Shown here one piece after another: positions 9,115 to 18,453 of a DNA stretch of 64,000 nucleotides. Both the position numbers and the translations under genes were made by a program. Under the pieces are notes generated by a model. The model did no database searches. It saw nothing but the letters and a program-made list of their open reading frames with translations, and was not told the origin of the DNA. This DNA comes from Archangium lipolyticum (lineage in GTDB: Bacteria; Myxococcota; Myxococcia; Myxococcales; Myxococcaceae): positions 205,684 to 269,683 of the forward strand of contig NZ_JANKBZ010000014.1 in NCBI RefSeq assembly GCF_024623785.1, in the 5' to 3' direction. Within the stretch, counting starts at the first letter, position 1. Each line of letters opens with the position of its first letter.

Positions 9115-10227
9115 TCAGCCCTTCCACGTTCCCGGTACCAGCCGCTCCAGCAGTGCGTAGAGCGCGGGGAGCCAACCGGACGCCACTTCCGCTCCTACCT
9201 GCTCCGCGTGCCTGGCCATCCTCTCCTCGAGCAGGTGGCGCGCCTGGACCGAGAAGCGTGCCCACTCCTGGCCGAGCCGCGCATCCAACTCCGGCTTGGA
9301 GAGCTTCCCTTCGGAGACGACCTCGAGCACGCTCCGGCGCTGCTCGGCGGCGCTGGCGAACACGCCCGTGTTCATGAGCTCGGCCGGATCGAAGCTCACG
9401 TCCGGCGCCAGCCGGAGGAGGTGGGAGATGGGGGTGAGCAGGCTCGCCTCCCCCGTGCAGAGCCGGAGCAGCGCCTCCACCTCCGAGGTGGGCAACGTGG
9501 AGAACGGCAGGCCTCCGAGCACGCCCACCGTGGAGGCGGCGGTCTCGCCATAGCGCTCCAGGAACTCCTCCACCCCCTCGGAAAAGGAGGTGCTCCGCGG
9601 CACCAGCTCCTCGGGCGTCAGACCCAGGCGCGCCATGCAGGCCGGCCTCTCCTCCGGAGGCAGCCGGGCCAACAGACCGAACCCGCAGGTCTGCTCCTGC
9701 TGCACGTTCTGCCGCCACATGGCGTCCGCCCACGCCTCCAGCCACCGGGAGGCCAGCTCCGCCGACCTCCTCGCGTGGAGCGTCGCGTACCCGTGCACGG
9801 TCAGCGTGGCGATGATCACGCGCGTGGCCTCCTCCACCTCCGCCTCGGGCCCGAGGGGCACCGTCTCGCACCGCCGCAGCAGCTCCAGGGCCTTCTCGAA
9901 GTCCACCATCTCCTGGAGCCGCTCGGTGAGCCCCACCAGCTCCTCGGCCGCGGACGCGCTGGAGCTCAGCAGCTCGTCATAGAGCCAGTCGATGACCGCC
10001 CCGAGATCGGTTGAGGCGGCGAGCTGGAACTCCGAGGAGGAACGCAGCGGCCCGGTGAGCCACATCTCCGTGAGTCGATCCCCCGCCGCCCAGTAGCGGG
10101 GGGCTCGCGTCCGGCTCCGGATGAGCCGCCGGGCCGCACCCAGGAGATCGGGAGCGGAGACCCCGGGCAGCTGGGAGGGCTCGAAGTGCGAGGGAGGCCT
10201 ACTTGGATTCCTGGAACGGGTGGGCAC
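9115..10227 (-). CDS. Hypothetical protein upstream of the HNH toxin
   Basis: 370 residues, soluble, no signal peptide, mostly predicted helix, with an acidic, Leu/Ala-rich body. I recognise no family. It lies 48 bases upstream of the toxin gene on the same strand, so the three genes (this one, toxin, immunity) could be one transcript. It might be an accessory factor or simply a neighbour. A 111-base gap separates its start from the divergent MFS exporter. Confidence 0.6.
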   Translation of the reverse strand: MPTRSRNPSRPPSHFEPSQLPGVSAPDLLGAARRLIRSRTRAPRYWAAGDRLTEMWLTGPLRSSSEFQLAASTDLGAVIDWLYDELLSSSASAAEELVGLTERLQEMVDFEKALELLRRCETVPLGPEAEVEEATRVIIATLTVHGYATLHARRSAELASRWLEAWADAMWRQNVQQEQTCGFGLLARLPPEERPACMARLGLTPEELVPRSTSFSEGVEEFLERYGETAASTVGVLGGLPFSTLPTSEVEALLRLCTGEASLLTPISHLLRLAPDVSFDPAELMNTGVFASAAEQRRSVLEVVSEGKLSKPELDARLGQEWARFSVQARHLLEERMARHAEQVGAEVASGWLPALYALLERLVPGTWKG

Positions 10228-10338
10228 CCACTTTTCCTAGCACGAATCCGGGTGACCTCCGAGGTCAGACGCCGGACTTGCGCGAAGGGCTCCTTTTTGC
10301 GAGGAACCCCTGCCCGCCTGACCGGCCCCCCCCCTCCC

Positions 10339-11601
10339 ATGACCGAACCGAGCTCCAGTCCCTCCCCAGGCCCGCGCCGAGCCGCGCTGGTCTTCATCTT
10401 CGTCACCATCCTGCTCGACATCCTGGCCATGGGGATGATCATCCCCGTGCTGCCGAAGATGGTGGAGGGCTTCCTCGGGGGAGACACCGCGCGAGCGGCC
10501 GAGCTCCTGGGCCTGTTCTCCACGATGTGGGCGCTCATGCAGTTCATCTTCTCGCCGGTGCTCGGCGCCATGTCCGACCGCTTCGGCCGCCGGCCGGTGG
10601 TGCTGCTGTCGAACTTCGGGCTGGGGTTCGACTACATCCTCATGGCGATGGCGCCGTCGCTGGGCTGGCTGTTCGCGGGCCGGATCATCTCCGGCATCAC
10701 CGCGGCGAGCATCAGCACCGCCAGCGCCTACATCGCGGACGTCACACCTCCGGAGAAGCGCGCCGCCAGCTTCGGCCTGCTCGGGGCCGCGTTCGGCATC
10801 GGCTTCGTGCTGGGGCCCGCAGTCGGTGGAATGCTGGGGGTCATCAGCCCTCGTCTGCCGTTCTGGGTAGCGGCCGGACTGAGCCTCGCCAACGCCCTGT
10901 ATGGGCTGTTCGTCCTGCCCGAGTCCCTGCCCCCCGAGCGCCGCAAGCCCTTCCAGTGGCGCCGGGCCAACCCGGTGGGCGCGCTGGCCATGCTGCGCTC
11001 CAAGCCCGAGGTGCTCGGCCTGGCCTCCGTCCACTTCCTCTACAACCTCGCCCACGTCGCGCTGCCCAGCGTGTTCGTGCTGTATGCGAGCTACCGCTTC
11101 GGCTGGGACGAGCGCGCCGTGGGGCTCACCATGGCGGGCACTGGCATCACCTCCCTGATCGTCCAGGGTGGCCTGGTGCGGCCGATCGTGAAGAGGTTCG
11201 GCGAGCGGCGCACGTTGCTCATGGGGCTCGCGTTCGGCGCGCTGGGCTTCACCCTCTACGGCCTGGCCGACACCGGAGCCGTATTCTGGCTCGGAATCCT
11301 GGTCATGTCGCTGTGGGGGCTGTTCGGTCCGGCCTCCCAGGGCCTCATGTCGAGCCGCATCAGCCAGTCGGAGCAGGGCCAGCTCCAGGGCGCGCTCTCC
11401 AGCCTCATGGGCATCGCGGGGATGATCGGCCCCAGCCTCTTCACCCAGACGTTCGCGCACTTCATCTCGCCCCAGAGCGGCGCGCACCTCCCCGGCGCTC
11501 CCTTCCTGCTCGCCGCTTGCTTGCTGCTCGCCGCCATCGCGCTAGCCTGGCGGGTCACCAGCTCGCGTTCCGAGGCCACCCCCGCCTCGTCCACCACCTG
11601 A
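10339..11601 (+). CDS. TCR/Tet-type MFS exporter
   Basis: 420 residues with 12 predicted helices. The loop 2-3 signature GAMSDRFGRRPV is the classic major-facilitator motif A, and AYIADVTPPEKR with GFVLGPAVGG (motif C of antiporters) places it with TetA-like drug/H+ antiporters. I start at the ATG at 10339, which gives the usual TetA length; the open frame reaches further upstream but adds an Arg/Pro-rich, non-conserved stretch. It probably exports a hydrophobic compound through the inner membrane. It is divergent from the 370-residue hypothetical gene; no TetR-type regulator is adjacent. Confidence 0.85.
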   Translation: MTEPSSSPSPGPRRAALVFIFVTILLDILAMGMIIPVLPKMVEGFLGGDTARAAELLGLFSTMWALMQFIFSPVLGAMSDRFGRRPVVLLSNFGLGFDYILMAMAPSLGWLFAGRIISGITAASISTASAYIADVTPPEKRAASFGLLGAAFGIGFVLGPAVGGMLGVISPRLPFWVAAGLSLANALYGLFVLPESLPPERRKPFQWRRANPVGALAMLRSKPEVLGLASVHFLYNLAHVALPSVFVLYASYRFGWDERAVGLTMAGTGITSLIVQGGLVRPIVKRFGERRTLLMGLAFGALGFTLYGLADTGAVFWLGILVMSLWGLFGPASQGLMSSRISQSEQGQLQGALSSLMGIAGMIGPSLFTQTFAHFISPQSGAHLPGAPFLLAACLLLAAIALAWRVTSSRSEATPASSTT

Positions 11602-11763
11602 ACCCTCTCAAAAAAAGCCCCACGGGGCGGCAATGCCTCACAACGTGTGAACAGGCAAAGACTCACAGTCTGACAATCTTTGCCTTCCCCTCTTGCGGAC
11701 AAGTGCTCGCTCTCCTGCTCGGAAATGACATCGTGGAACGTTTGAGGTTCAAAGCGTCCCACA

Positions 11764-13944
11764 ATGACAAAAACCAAACAGCATTGGAGTCGTGGCCTCT
11801 CTTCGTCCCTCATGCTGAGCCTCGCGCTGGCGCTGACGGGTTGTTTGTCAGCACCTGACGAGCAGGACGCGGTGGAGTCCGCTGATTCCTTCCAGCAGCA
11901 AACGAACGAAGCCACCGCGCCGATCGTCCTGCCCATCGAGGTCTTCGGCCGCGAGGGCACCACGCGCACCGTGACGGTCACCGTGAGCGACCAGGATGTA
12001 CGGCAGCCGCTGAAGCTCTGGCTGCAGGTGCATGGCCTGACCTACGCGAACAAGGCCAGTGTCAGCTTCAACTCCGGGACCTGGCGGACCCTGAACAACG
12101 ACACGGTGAGCGTCGAGGGGCTCGCGAAGACGTATGGCGGCATCGGCGGCGCCTTCGCGACGCTGAAGCTGCGCCTGGACGTTCCCGCGGGGACCCTCGT
12201 GGCGGGCTCGAACCAGATCTCCTTCAAGTTCAACACCGCGGACGAGCGCTCGCTCGGCTTCCGCGTGCTGAAGCTGAACTTCCTCCGCGCGGATGGCAGC
12301 CGCGTCCTCCCGGATAGCACCTTCGCGGAAGACAACCCGAGCACCTGGCAGCCGCCGTTCTCCGACGCGGCCTCCATCGCCGAGGGTGAGCGGCTCTGGC
12401 GCACTCGGACGCTGGTGACCTCCTACAAGAACTCCGCGAACCTCCGCGCCCGTTGCATGGATTGCCATGCCCAGGACGGACGGGATCTGAAGTATTTCAA
12501 CTACTCCAACGCCTCCATCATCGAGCGGGCGAAGTTCCACGGTCTGAACGATACCGAGGCGAAGAAGATCGCCTCCTATATCCGGACCCTGCCGAACGTG
12601 CCGAACCCGGGCCGTCCCTGGAATCCGCCGTATCAGCCGGGACCCGGGCTCGACGCCAGGCCCGTCTCGCAGTGGGCGGCCGGCGCCGGTGTCGACGCGG
12701 TCCTGGACCAGGATCGCGACATGATCCGCTACATGTTCCCGAATGGGATCACCAAGCAGGCCATCGCCACGACGTCGAACCTCAGCGCCCGCGAGATGCC
12801 CATCGCCTTCCAGCTCCCGGACTGGAACCACTGGCTGCCGAGCATCCATCCCAAGGACGCCTGGGGTGATGCCTTCGTCAACCACCGGATCAACAAGCTC
12901 TACGCCTTCGAGGGGACCGCGACCGGCGTCAACGCCAGCTTGAGGGACCTGGCCGCGAAGGTCCGCGCCGCGGGCTACACCAATTACAGGAACGAGCTCT
13001 TCTTCCCCCACCGGCTCTGGAACCAGGCCAACTACGAGTTCCTCCAGCCGAGGTACCAGAACGAAACCACCGGCAAGGACATCAACTACTCACGGAAGAT
13101 CTACTCCACCGCGCTCTGGCAGCTGGTGAAGATGTGGGAGATCATGCAGGAGTTCGGGCTCGAGGATCGGCAACGCCAGTTGTTCCCCACCTCGCGGGAG
13201 GCCCGGGGCTGGATGACCAACAACACCTTCGACAGCTCCCCCAACCTGCTCAAGCTGCCGAGGAACAACACGGGCATCAATGACAACGGCCCGGCGATGT
13301 TCACCTACTTCTCCATGGCGTGGTACCAGCTCTCGCTGATCCTCTACAGTGGCAACCACTCGGATGGGGCGGATCGCGATGGCCAGCGGCCGATCGACTG
13401 GGGCTACGTCCATGGCTTCATCTCCGAGATGCAGCGTGTCGGCACCAGCACCACGCCCACCAATGCACTGCTCTCGATGTGGCTGGTGAAGGGAATGCAG
13501 ATCTCCGACACCACGCTCAAGCCCAGCATGCCCGGCTCCGCGGGGTGGAGTCCGAGGACCGCGGCGGACCTGAGCCGGCTGGTGATGCCTGGCAACATGC
13601 CGGGCTGGGCGGGGATCAGCGCCGACGAGCGCCGGGCCATCCTGGAGGCCCTCCTGTCCACCTGGTGGGACAAGACGCGCCAATACCCTGCCTCGGAGTG
13701 GTGGACGGCGGGTGGTGGCGCGACCACCACCGAGGTCATCAACGGCTTCTACGACAGCTCCCTGGGCAACCGCATCTGGTACCTGCTCCCGCAGTTCAAG
13801 TACCAGGGCGTGAACCCCACGCTCATCAACACGATCGCCGACTGGGCCAAGACCGTCTGGCCCCAGGCCGATTGGAATCAGGTGAAGAACGCCACCTGCG
13901 CGCCCTACCAGCACTACGTCCGCTGCACCTCCGAGAAGTACTGA
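11764..13944 (+). CDS. Large lipoprotein with a single CxxCH haem-binding site
   Basis: 726 residues. The signal peptide ends in the lipobox LALTGC (Cys27). An N-terminal beta-rich region (55-175) is followed by RARCMDCHAQDGRD, with Cys231, Cys234 and His235 forming a c-type haem attachment site, then a long C-terminal half with many aromatic and Asn residues. The haem domain resembles the cytochrome c modules found in Planctomycete/myxobacterial surface proteins. It should be anchored in the outer membrane and may transfer electrons or bind a ligand. It is followed by strong hairpins and the 5'-nucleotidase lipoprotein gene. No specific family is recognised. Confidence 0.75.
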   Translation: MTKTKQHWSRGLSSSLMLSLALALTGCLSAPDEQDAVESADSFQQQTNEATAPIVLPIEVFGREGTTRTVTVTVSDQDVRQPLKLWLQVHGLTYANKASVSFNSGTWRTLNNDTVSVEGLAKTYGGIGGAFATLKLRLDVPAGTLVAGSNQISFKFNTADERSLGFRVLKLNFLRADGSRVLPDSTFAEDNPSTWQPPFSDAASIAEGERLWRTRTLVTSYKNSANLRARCMDCHAQDGRDLKYFNYSNASIIERAKFHGLNDTEAKKIASYIRTLPNVPNPGRPWNPPYQPGPGLDARPVSQWAAGAGVDAVLDQDRDMIRYMFPNGITKQAIATTSNLSAREMPIAFQLPDWNHWLPSIHPKDAWGDAFVNHRINKLYAFEGTATGVNASLRDLAAKVRAAGYTNYRNELFFPHRLWNQANYEFLQPRYQNETTGKDINYSRKIYSTALWQLVKMWEIMQEFGLEDRQRQLFPTSREARGWMTNNTFDSSPNLLKLPRNNTGINDNGPAMFTYFSMAWYQLSLILYSGNHSDGADRDGQRPIDWGYVHGFISEMQRVGTSTTPTNALLSMWLVKGMQISDTTLKPSMPGSAGWSPRTAADLSRLVMPGNMPGWAGISADERRAILEALLSTWWDKTRQYPASEWWTAGGGATTTEVINGFYDSSLGNRIWYLLPQFKYQGVNPTLINTIADWAKTVWPQADWNQVKNATCAPYQHYVRCTSEKY

Positions 13945-13956
13945 CCTCGAGATGTC

Positions 13957-13984
13957 ACCCGCCAGGAAGTACATCCTGGCGGGT
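13957..13984 (+). terminator. Perfect 11-base hairpin after the cytochrome-like lipoprotein
   Basis: ACCCGCCAGGA and TCCTGGCGGGT form a perfect 11-base stem around a six-base loop, 12 bases past the stop codon. It is followed by a T-rich but broken tract, so it probably works as a terminator or 3' stabiliser. Confidence 0.65.
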
Positions 13985-14003
13985 GTTCGTATAGGGTTGC
14001 GTA

Positions 14004-14027
14004 CGCCCGGGAGCTACCTCCCGGGCG
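14004..14027. other. Second perfect hairpin before the 5'-nucleotidase gene
   Basis: CGCCCGGGAG, loop CTAC, CTCCCGGGCG: a perfect 10-base stem starting 19 bases after the previous hairpin and ending 22 bases before the next start codon. With no T tract it is less likely to be a simple terminator; it could shape the leader of the downstream mRNA. Confidence 0.5.
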
Positions 14028-14049
14028 CACACATCCGAGGTTCTCTTCC

Positions 14050-15903
14050 ATGCTTCCGAGCTTCCTGGCGGGCGCCCGTCGCGCGGCCCTCATCTCCACC
14101 CTGGGCACCTGTGCGCTGCTCCAGCTCACCGCCTGTGGTGACACCGAGCAGCCCCCGGTGAACACCGAGCCGCCCCCGGTGAACACCGAGCCGCGCACGT
14201 TGCGGCTGCTGCAGACGAGCGATCTGCACACCAACCTCTTCCCCTGGGACTACTTCACGGGGAAGGTGGACACCAAACGCGGCCTCACCAAGGTGGCCAC
14301 GCTCATCAAGCAGGCGCGCGCGGAGAATCCGGACTGCAACCTGCTCCTCGACACGGGTGACACCATCCAGGGCACCCCCCTGGGCACCTATTACGCCCTG
14401 GTGGACAACACCCCCAAGCACCCCATGGCCGTGGCGATGAACGAGCTGCGCTACGACGCCATGGCCGTCGGCAACCACGAGTTCAACTACGGCCTCGTCC
14501 TCCTCAACAAGTTCAAGAGCGAGGTGGGCTTCCCCCTGCTCGGCGCCAACGTGCGCCGGAGCGACGGGAGCGAGGCCCTGGAGCCCTACCTCCTCAAGGA
14601 GGTGTGCGGGGTGAAGGTGGGCGTGCTCGGACTGGTGACGCCGGGCGTGACGACGTGGGAGCGCCCGGAGAACATCCCCGGCCTGCGCTTCGAGGATCCG
14701 CTGGAGACGGCGCGGGTGTACGTGCCGAAGCTGCGGCAGGCGGGCGCGGACGTGGTGGTGGTGGCCATCCACTCCGGCCCGGACAAGCAGCCCACCGGCA
14801 GCGCGAGCAATCCGGACTCCTGGCTCGCCGACTACTCCGACCCCGCCAAATGGGCGGACCGCGGCAACCTGCCCGGGGAGAACGAGGCGGTGCAGATCGC
14901 CCAGCAGGTCGAGGGCATCGACGTGCTCCTCACCGGCCACACCCACCAGCCCATCCCGAAGATGCTGCTGAAGAACACCCAGGGCCAGGAGGTGCTGCTC
15001 ATCCAGCCCAACCGCTGGGGCAGCCACCTGGGCCAGGTGGATCTCTCCCTCGTCCACGAGGGCGGCCGCTGGAAGGTGGACGGCAAGGACTCCAAGCTGC
15101 TCGCGGTGGACAACTCCGTGGCCATGGAGCCGGGGGTGGCGCAGCTCGTCCAGAGCTACCACGACCAGACGCTGCGGTACGTGAGCGCCCCGCTCGGCAC
15201 CACCCTCGCGGCCTTCCCCGGCGGCAACCCCGCCCGCTTCAGCGATAGCGCGCTGGCCGACCTCATCAACGCCGTGCAGGAGCAGGCCGCCGAGGAGAAC
15301 GGCTTCCCGGTGGACTTCTCGCTCGCCGCCCTCTTCAGCGATGACGGCATGCTGCCCGCGGGCAACATCACCCTGCGCGATGCCTACAGCATCTACATCT
15401 ACGACAACACGCTGTACGTGATGGAGATCAACGGCTCCATCCTGCGCCGCGCGCTGGAGGTCAACGCCCAGTACTTCGCCCCGTGGAATCCCAACGCGCC
15501 CCCCTCCGCCTCCACTCCCACGGCGGCCAAGGTGCCCAACGTGGCGGACTTCAACTGGGACCTCTACTCGCGCATCGAGTACGGGTACGACCTCACGAAG
15601 CCCGCGGGCTCGCGCCTCACCCACCTGCGGTTCAAGGGCGCGGACGTGAGCGATGACCAGGTCTTCCACATCGCCATCAACAACTACCGGGCCAGCGGCG
15701 GTGGCGGCTACTCCATGTTCAAGGAGGGCAAGGTGCTGTGGACCTCGGCGGACGGCGTGCGCGACTACGTCGCCCGCTACATCCAGAGCCACCCCGACCT
15801 GGATCCGAACGACGTGAACACGTGCAACTTCTCGCTCTCGCCGGACCTGTACGCGTACTTCTTCAAGGCCACGCTCGGCCCGACGAAGTGCTCGGCGCCG
15901 TGA
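14050..15903 (+). CDS. 5'-nucleotidase/2',3'-cyclic phosphodiesterase lipoprotein
   Basis: 617 residues. It has a lipobox (LQLTAC, Cys29), then a short duplicated linker (PPVNTEPPPVNTEP), then the calcineurin-type metallophosphatase domain: TSDLHTN (57-62), DTGDT, GNHEFNYG and GHTHQP, which supply the two-metal site. The C-terminal half is the 5_nucleotid_C substrate domain (from about residue 370, with YIYDNTLYVMEING). These enzymes hydrolyse nucleotides outside the cytoplasm for phosphate and nucleoside salvage. The lipid anchor would hold it in the envelope. It is full-length for the family and monocistronic. Confidence 0.9.
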   Translation: MLPSFLAGARRAALISTLGTCALLQLTACGDTEQPPVNTEPPPVNTEPRTLRLLQTSDLHTNLFPWDYFTGKVDTKRGLTKVATLIKQARAENPDCNLLLDTGDTIQGTPLGTYYALVDNTPKHPMAVAMNELRYDAMAVGNHEFNYGLVLLNKFKSEVGFPLLGANVRRSDGSEALEPYLLKEVCGVKVGVLGLVTPGVTTWERPENIPGLRFEDPLETARVYVPKLRQAGADVVVVAIHSGPDKQPTGSASNPDSWLADYSDPAKWADRGNLPGENEAVQIAQQVEGIDVLLTGHTHQPIPKMLLKNTQGQEVLLIQPNRWGSHLGQVDLSLVHEGGRWKVDGKDSKLLAVDNSVAMEPGVAQLVQSYHDQTLRYVSAPLGTTLAAFPGGNPARFSDSALADLINAVQEQAAEENGFPVDFSLAALFSDDGMLPAGNITLRDAYSIYIYDNTLYVMEINGSILRRALEVNAQYFAPWNPNAPPSASTPTAAKVPNVADFNWDLYSRIEYGYDLTKPAGSRLTHLRFKGADVSDDQVFHIAINNYRASGGGGYSMFKEGKVLWTSADGVRDYVARYIQSHPDLDPNDVNTCNFSLSPDLYAYFFKATLGPTKCSAP

Positions 15904-15910
15904 TGTGAGC

Positions 15911-16189
15911 TCACCTGCCGGGGCGGTCCGTCGCGACGCCCCGGACGGTGTGCACCGCCGCGTCCACCTCGGCGAGGATGCGGCGCGCGTGGTGCAGGAA
16001 CGCCTCGCCCGCGGGCAGCAGGCGCATGCCCCGGGACGTGCGCTCGAACAGCGGGGTGCCGAGCTCGTCCTCGAGCGCGAGGATGTGACGGCTGAGCGGC
16101 GGCTGGGTGAGGTGGAGCCGGCGCGCGGCACGCCCCACGTGGCCCTCCTCGGCCACCGCGACGAAGGTCTGGATGTGCGTGAGACTCAC
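15911..16189 (-). CDS. LysR-type HTH domain only (short regulator)
   Basis: About 92 residues covering just the LysR winged helix: LTHIQTFVAVAEEGHVGRAA, LTQPPLSRHI and LGTPLFERTSRGM, with the linker helix (RRILAEVDAAV), then a stop. The co-inducer-binding domain of about 200 residues is absent. The GTG start at 16189 has no good Shine-Dalgarno site; an ATG at 16255 in frame is an alternative. It is convergent with the nucleotidase gene and divergent from map. It could be a truncated relic or a functional mini-regulator. Confidence 0.65.
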   Translation of the reverse strand: MSLTHIQTFVAVAEEGHVGRAARRLHLTQPPLSRHILALEDELGTPLFERTSRGMRLLPAGEAFLHHARRILAEVDAAVHTVRGVATDRPGR

Positions 16190-16291
16190 GGCCGGGAGGA
16201 TAGCGCGGGTCCGCGGGCCGATGCACGGGGCCGTTCCCTCATACCGAAACAGCATTGGACGCTCCGGATGCCCGGGTGCCACCTTGGCGCC

Positions 16292-17089
16292 ATGGGAATT
16301 CCGTTGCTGAAGGGGAGAGAGATCGATCGCCTGCGCGCGGCGGGCCGGGCGGCGGCGGGGACGCTGGCGTACGTCGCGGCGCGGCTGGCGCCCGGAGTCT
16401 CCACGGCGGACATCGACGCGTGGGTCCGGGAGGACACGGCACGGCGTGGGGGCAAGCCGAGCCAGCTGGGCTACCACGGCTTCCCCGCGACGGTGTGCAC
16501 CAGCCGCAACCACGTGGTCTGCCACGGCATCCCTCGCGCGGACGAGCGGCTCCAGCCGGGGGACATCATCAACGTGGACGTGACCACGTGCCTGGATGGA
16601 TTCCACGGAGACACCTCTGCCACGTTCCTCATCGGCGAGGTGTCCGCGGAGGCGCGGCACGTGGTGGACGTGGCGCGCCGGTGCCGGGACGCGGGCGTGG
16701 CGGTCGTGCGCCACGGGGCGAAGCTGGGGGACATCGGCGCGGCCATCGAGGAGCTGGCGCGGGCGGAGGGTTGCAGCGTGGTGCGGGAGTTCGGCGGGCA
16801 CGGCATCGGCCACCAGATGCACCTCCCGCCCCACGTGTCCCACGTGGGGAAACGGGGGACGGGCATCACCCTGCGCTCGGGGATGGTCATCACCATCGAG
16901 CCCATGGTGAACCTCGGGCGCCCGGACGTGAGGGTGCTGCCGGACAAGTGGACGGTGGTGACGGAGGACGGGAGCCTCTCCGCCCAGTTCGAGCACACCG
17001 TCCTGGTGACACGCGAGGGCTGCGAGGTGCTCACCCCCTATCCCGAGATGCCGAGCACCGTCCTGGCGGTCGCGACGCCCTCGTCGTAG
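16292..17089 (+). CDS. map: Type I methionine aminopeptidase
   Basis: 265 residues of the MetAP M24A fold. Visible are the substrate-pocket His in GYHGFPAT, the metal ligands in NVDVTT and GDTSATF, the GHGIGHQMH signature, TIEPMV and the last Glu in FEHTVLV. It removes the initiator Met from nascent proteins in the cytosol. The length is that of the bare catalytic domain, without an N-terminal zinc-finger extension. Its 3' end overlaps the convergent amine-oxidase gene by 52 bases. Confidence 0.93.
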   Translation: MGIPLLKGREIDRLRAAGRAAAGTLAYVAARLAPGVSTADIDAWVREDTARRGGKPSQLGYHGFPATVCTSRNHVVCHGIPRADERLQPGDIINVDVTTCLDGFHGDTSATFLIGEVSAEARHVVDVARRCRDAGVAVVRHGAKLGDIGAAIEELARAEGCSVVREFGGHGIGHQMHLPPHVSHVGKRGTGITLRSGMVITIEPMVNLGRPDVRVLPDKWTVVTEDGSLSAQFEHTVLVTREGCEVLTPYPEMPSTVLAVATPSS

Positions 17090-18348
17090 GCGCCCGCGAG
17101 CGTCCCGTAGAACCCCAGGCTCGCGGCCTCGCCGGTGAAATGGACCTTCCCGGACACCGGCTTCTTGAGCTGGATGCGGGCGTTCAACGCCGTGGGATCC
17201 GACGGGCCGCCGCCCACCATCGCCGTGTAGGAATAGGCACCGAGCGCATCGGGATCCCTGCTCCAGTTCGTGATCGCCTTGCCGGGCGCGTAGGTGATGG
17301 GGCTGTCGTAGGCCTCCTGGAGTGTCTTCTTGAACAGGGCGAAGACATCCTTGTCGGCCATCTCGTCCAGAGCCCGGGCGAAGTCGCCAGCGGTATGGAC
17401 CACCAGCACGTCCGGCGTCTTCGACAGGCGGTAGTACTTCCAGACCCCCTCCGGTTCCGTCTCGATCAGGTAGTAGTTGGTGTCGGCCTGGAGCTCATCC
17501 GGGATGCGATTGCACTTCAGCGCCAGCTTCTTGTAGCTGCCGAGGCGCAGGATGTTGAAGACGACCCGGTAGTCCTTCGACAAGGGCGGATCGAAGGCGA
17601 TCGCGCCGCTCGCCAGCACGGACGTGGGAACCGTGATGATCACCGCGTCGGCGGCCACGCTCTTCCCGCCGCTCCGCGAGACGACCGTCACGCCATTCCC
17701 GGTGTAACGCACGATGCCGACGGGCGTCTGGAAGTACTCGGTGATCCGGTCCCCGAAGCGCTTCTTCAGCTCGAGACCGTACGCCCTGACGAGCGTCCCG
17801 AGCCCCCGGGTGACGAACGCGTTGCCGTCTCCTTCATAGGAGACCACCCGGGCGCGATCGGCCGCGATGTATTGATAGACCTCGGCGGACTCGGTGAACG
17901 GACCGAACTCCGAGACGGCATGGCCGAACATCTCCGCCTGTGTATCGAAGCGGGGCTTGGGCGCCACGATGACATTCGGTTGCGTCCTGGCCTTCTCATA
18001 GGAAGCCTCGATGGCCTCGGAGACCGCCTGGACCGGCGCCACCGTCGTCGACTCGTCCACGAACTTCCCGCCGTCCTCGCGCCGCAGGACGTCGCCCACC
18101 TTCTCCGGGAAGGTCTCGAACCCGAGCTCCTTCGCGATGGCCATCCACGGATTGTGTTTCTCGTCCTGGATGTACTGGCAGCCCTTGTCGAACGCGAAGC
18201 CGCTGATCGAGGTGTCGTCCGTGAGGGCCCGCCCGCCATAGGTGCCCCGAGACTCGAACAGCGTCACCGTGTGGTTCTTCGATGCTCCCAGGATGGTGTG
18301 AGCCGCCGCGATTCCCGCCGCCCCGCCACCGATGATCACGACATGCAT
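17038..18348 (-). CDS. FAD-dependent amine oxidoreductase (NAD(P)-binding)
   Basis: 436 residues. The N-terminus holds the dinucleotide-binding fold VVIIGGGAAGIAAAH followed by ESRGTYGGRA, the FAD contact of the monoamine-oxidase/protoporphyrinogen-oxidase group. The mid region has AADAVIITVPTSVL, typical of the flavin-binding strand, and the C-terminus has VHFTGEAAS that contacts the isoalloxazine. It should oxidise an amine or a ring substrate in the cytosol using FAD. Convergent overlap with map by 52 bases. Confidence 0.85.
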   Translation of the reverse strand: MHVVIIGGGAAGIAAAHTILGASKNHTVTLFESRGTYGGRALTDDTSISGFAFDKGCQYIQDEKHNPWMAIAKELGFETFPEKVGDVLRREDGGKFVDESTTVAPVQAVSEAIEASYEKARTQPNVIVAPKPRFDTQAEMFGHAVSEFGPFTESAEVYQYIAADRARVVSYEGDGNAFVTRGLGTLVRAYGLELKKRFGDRITEYFQTPVGIVRYTGNGVTVVSRSGGKSVAADAVIITVPTSVLASGAIAFDPPLSKDYRVVFNILRLGSYKKLALKCNRIPDELQADTNYYLIETEPEGVWKYYRLSKTPDVLVVHTAGDFARALDEMADKDVFALFKKTLQEAYDSPITYAPGKAITNWSRDPDALGAYSYTAMVGGGPSDPTALNARIQLKKPVSGKVHFTGEAASLGFYGTLAGAYDEGVATARTVLGISG

Positions 18349-18453
18349 GGATGTGCTCCTCCCGCGGCCCCCGCGCCGGCCTCACGGACCTGGACGCGGA
18401 GACACCCATGAGACGCATGATCCGCTGGCTTGTGACGCCGCTCGTCGGCGGCG

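Noticed and set aside
11617..11628. GCCCCACGGGGC next to a run of A, looking like a minus-strand terminator
   Set aside because: The loop would be only two to four bases and no minus-strand gene needs it here.
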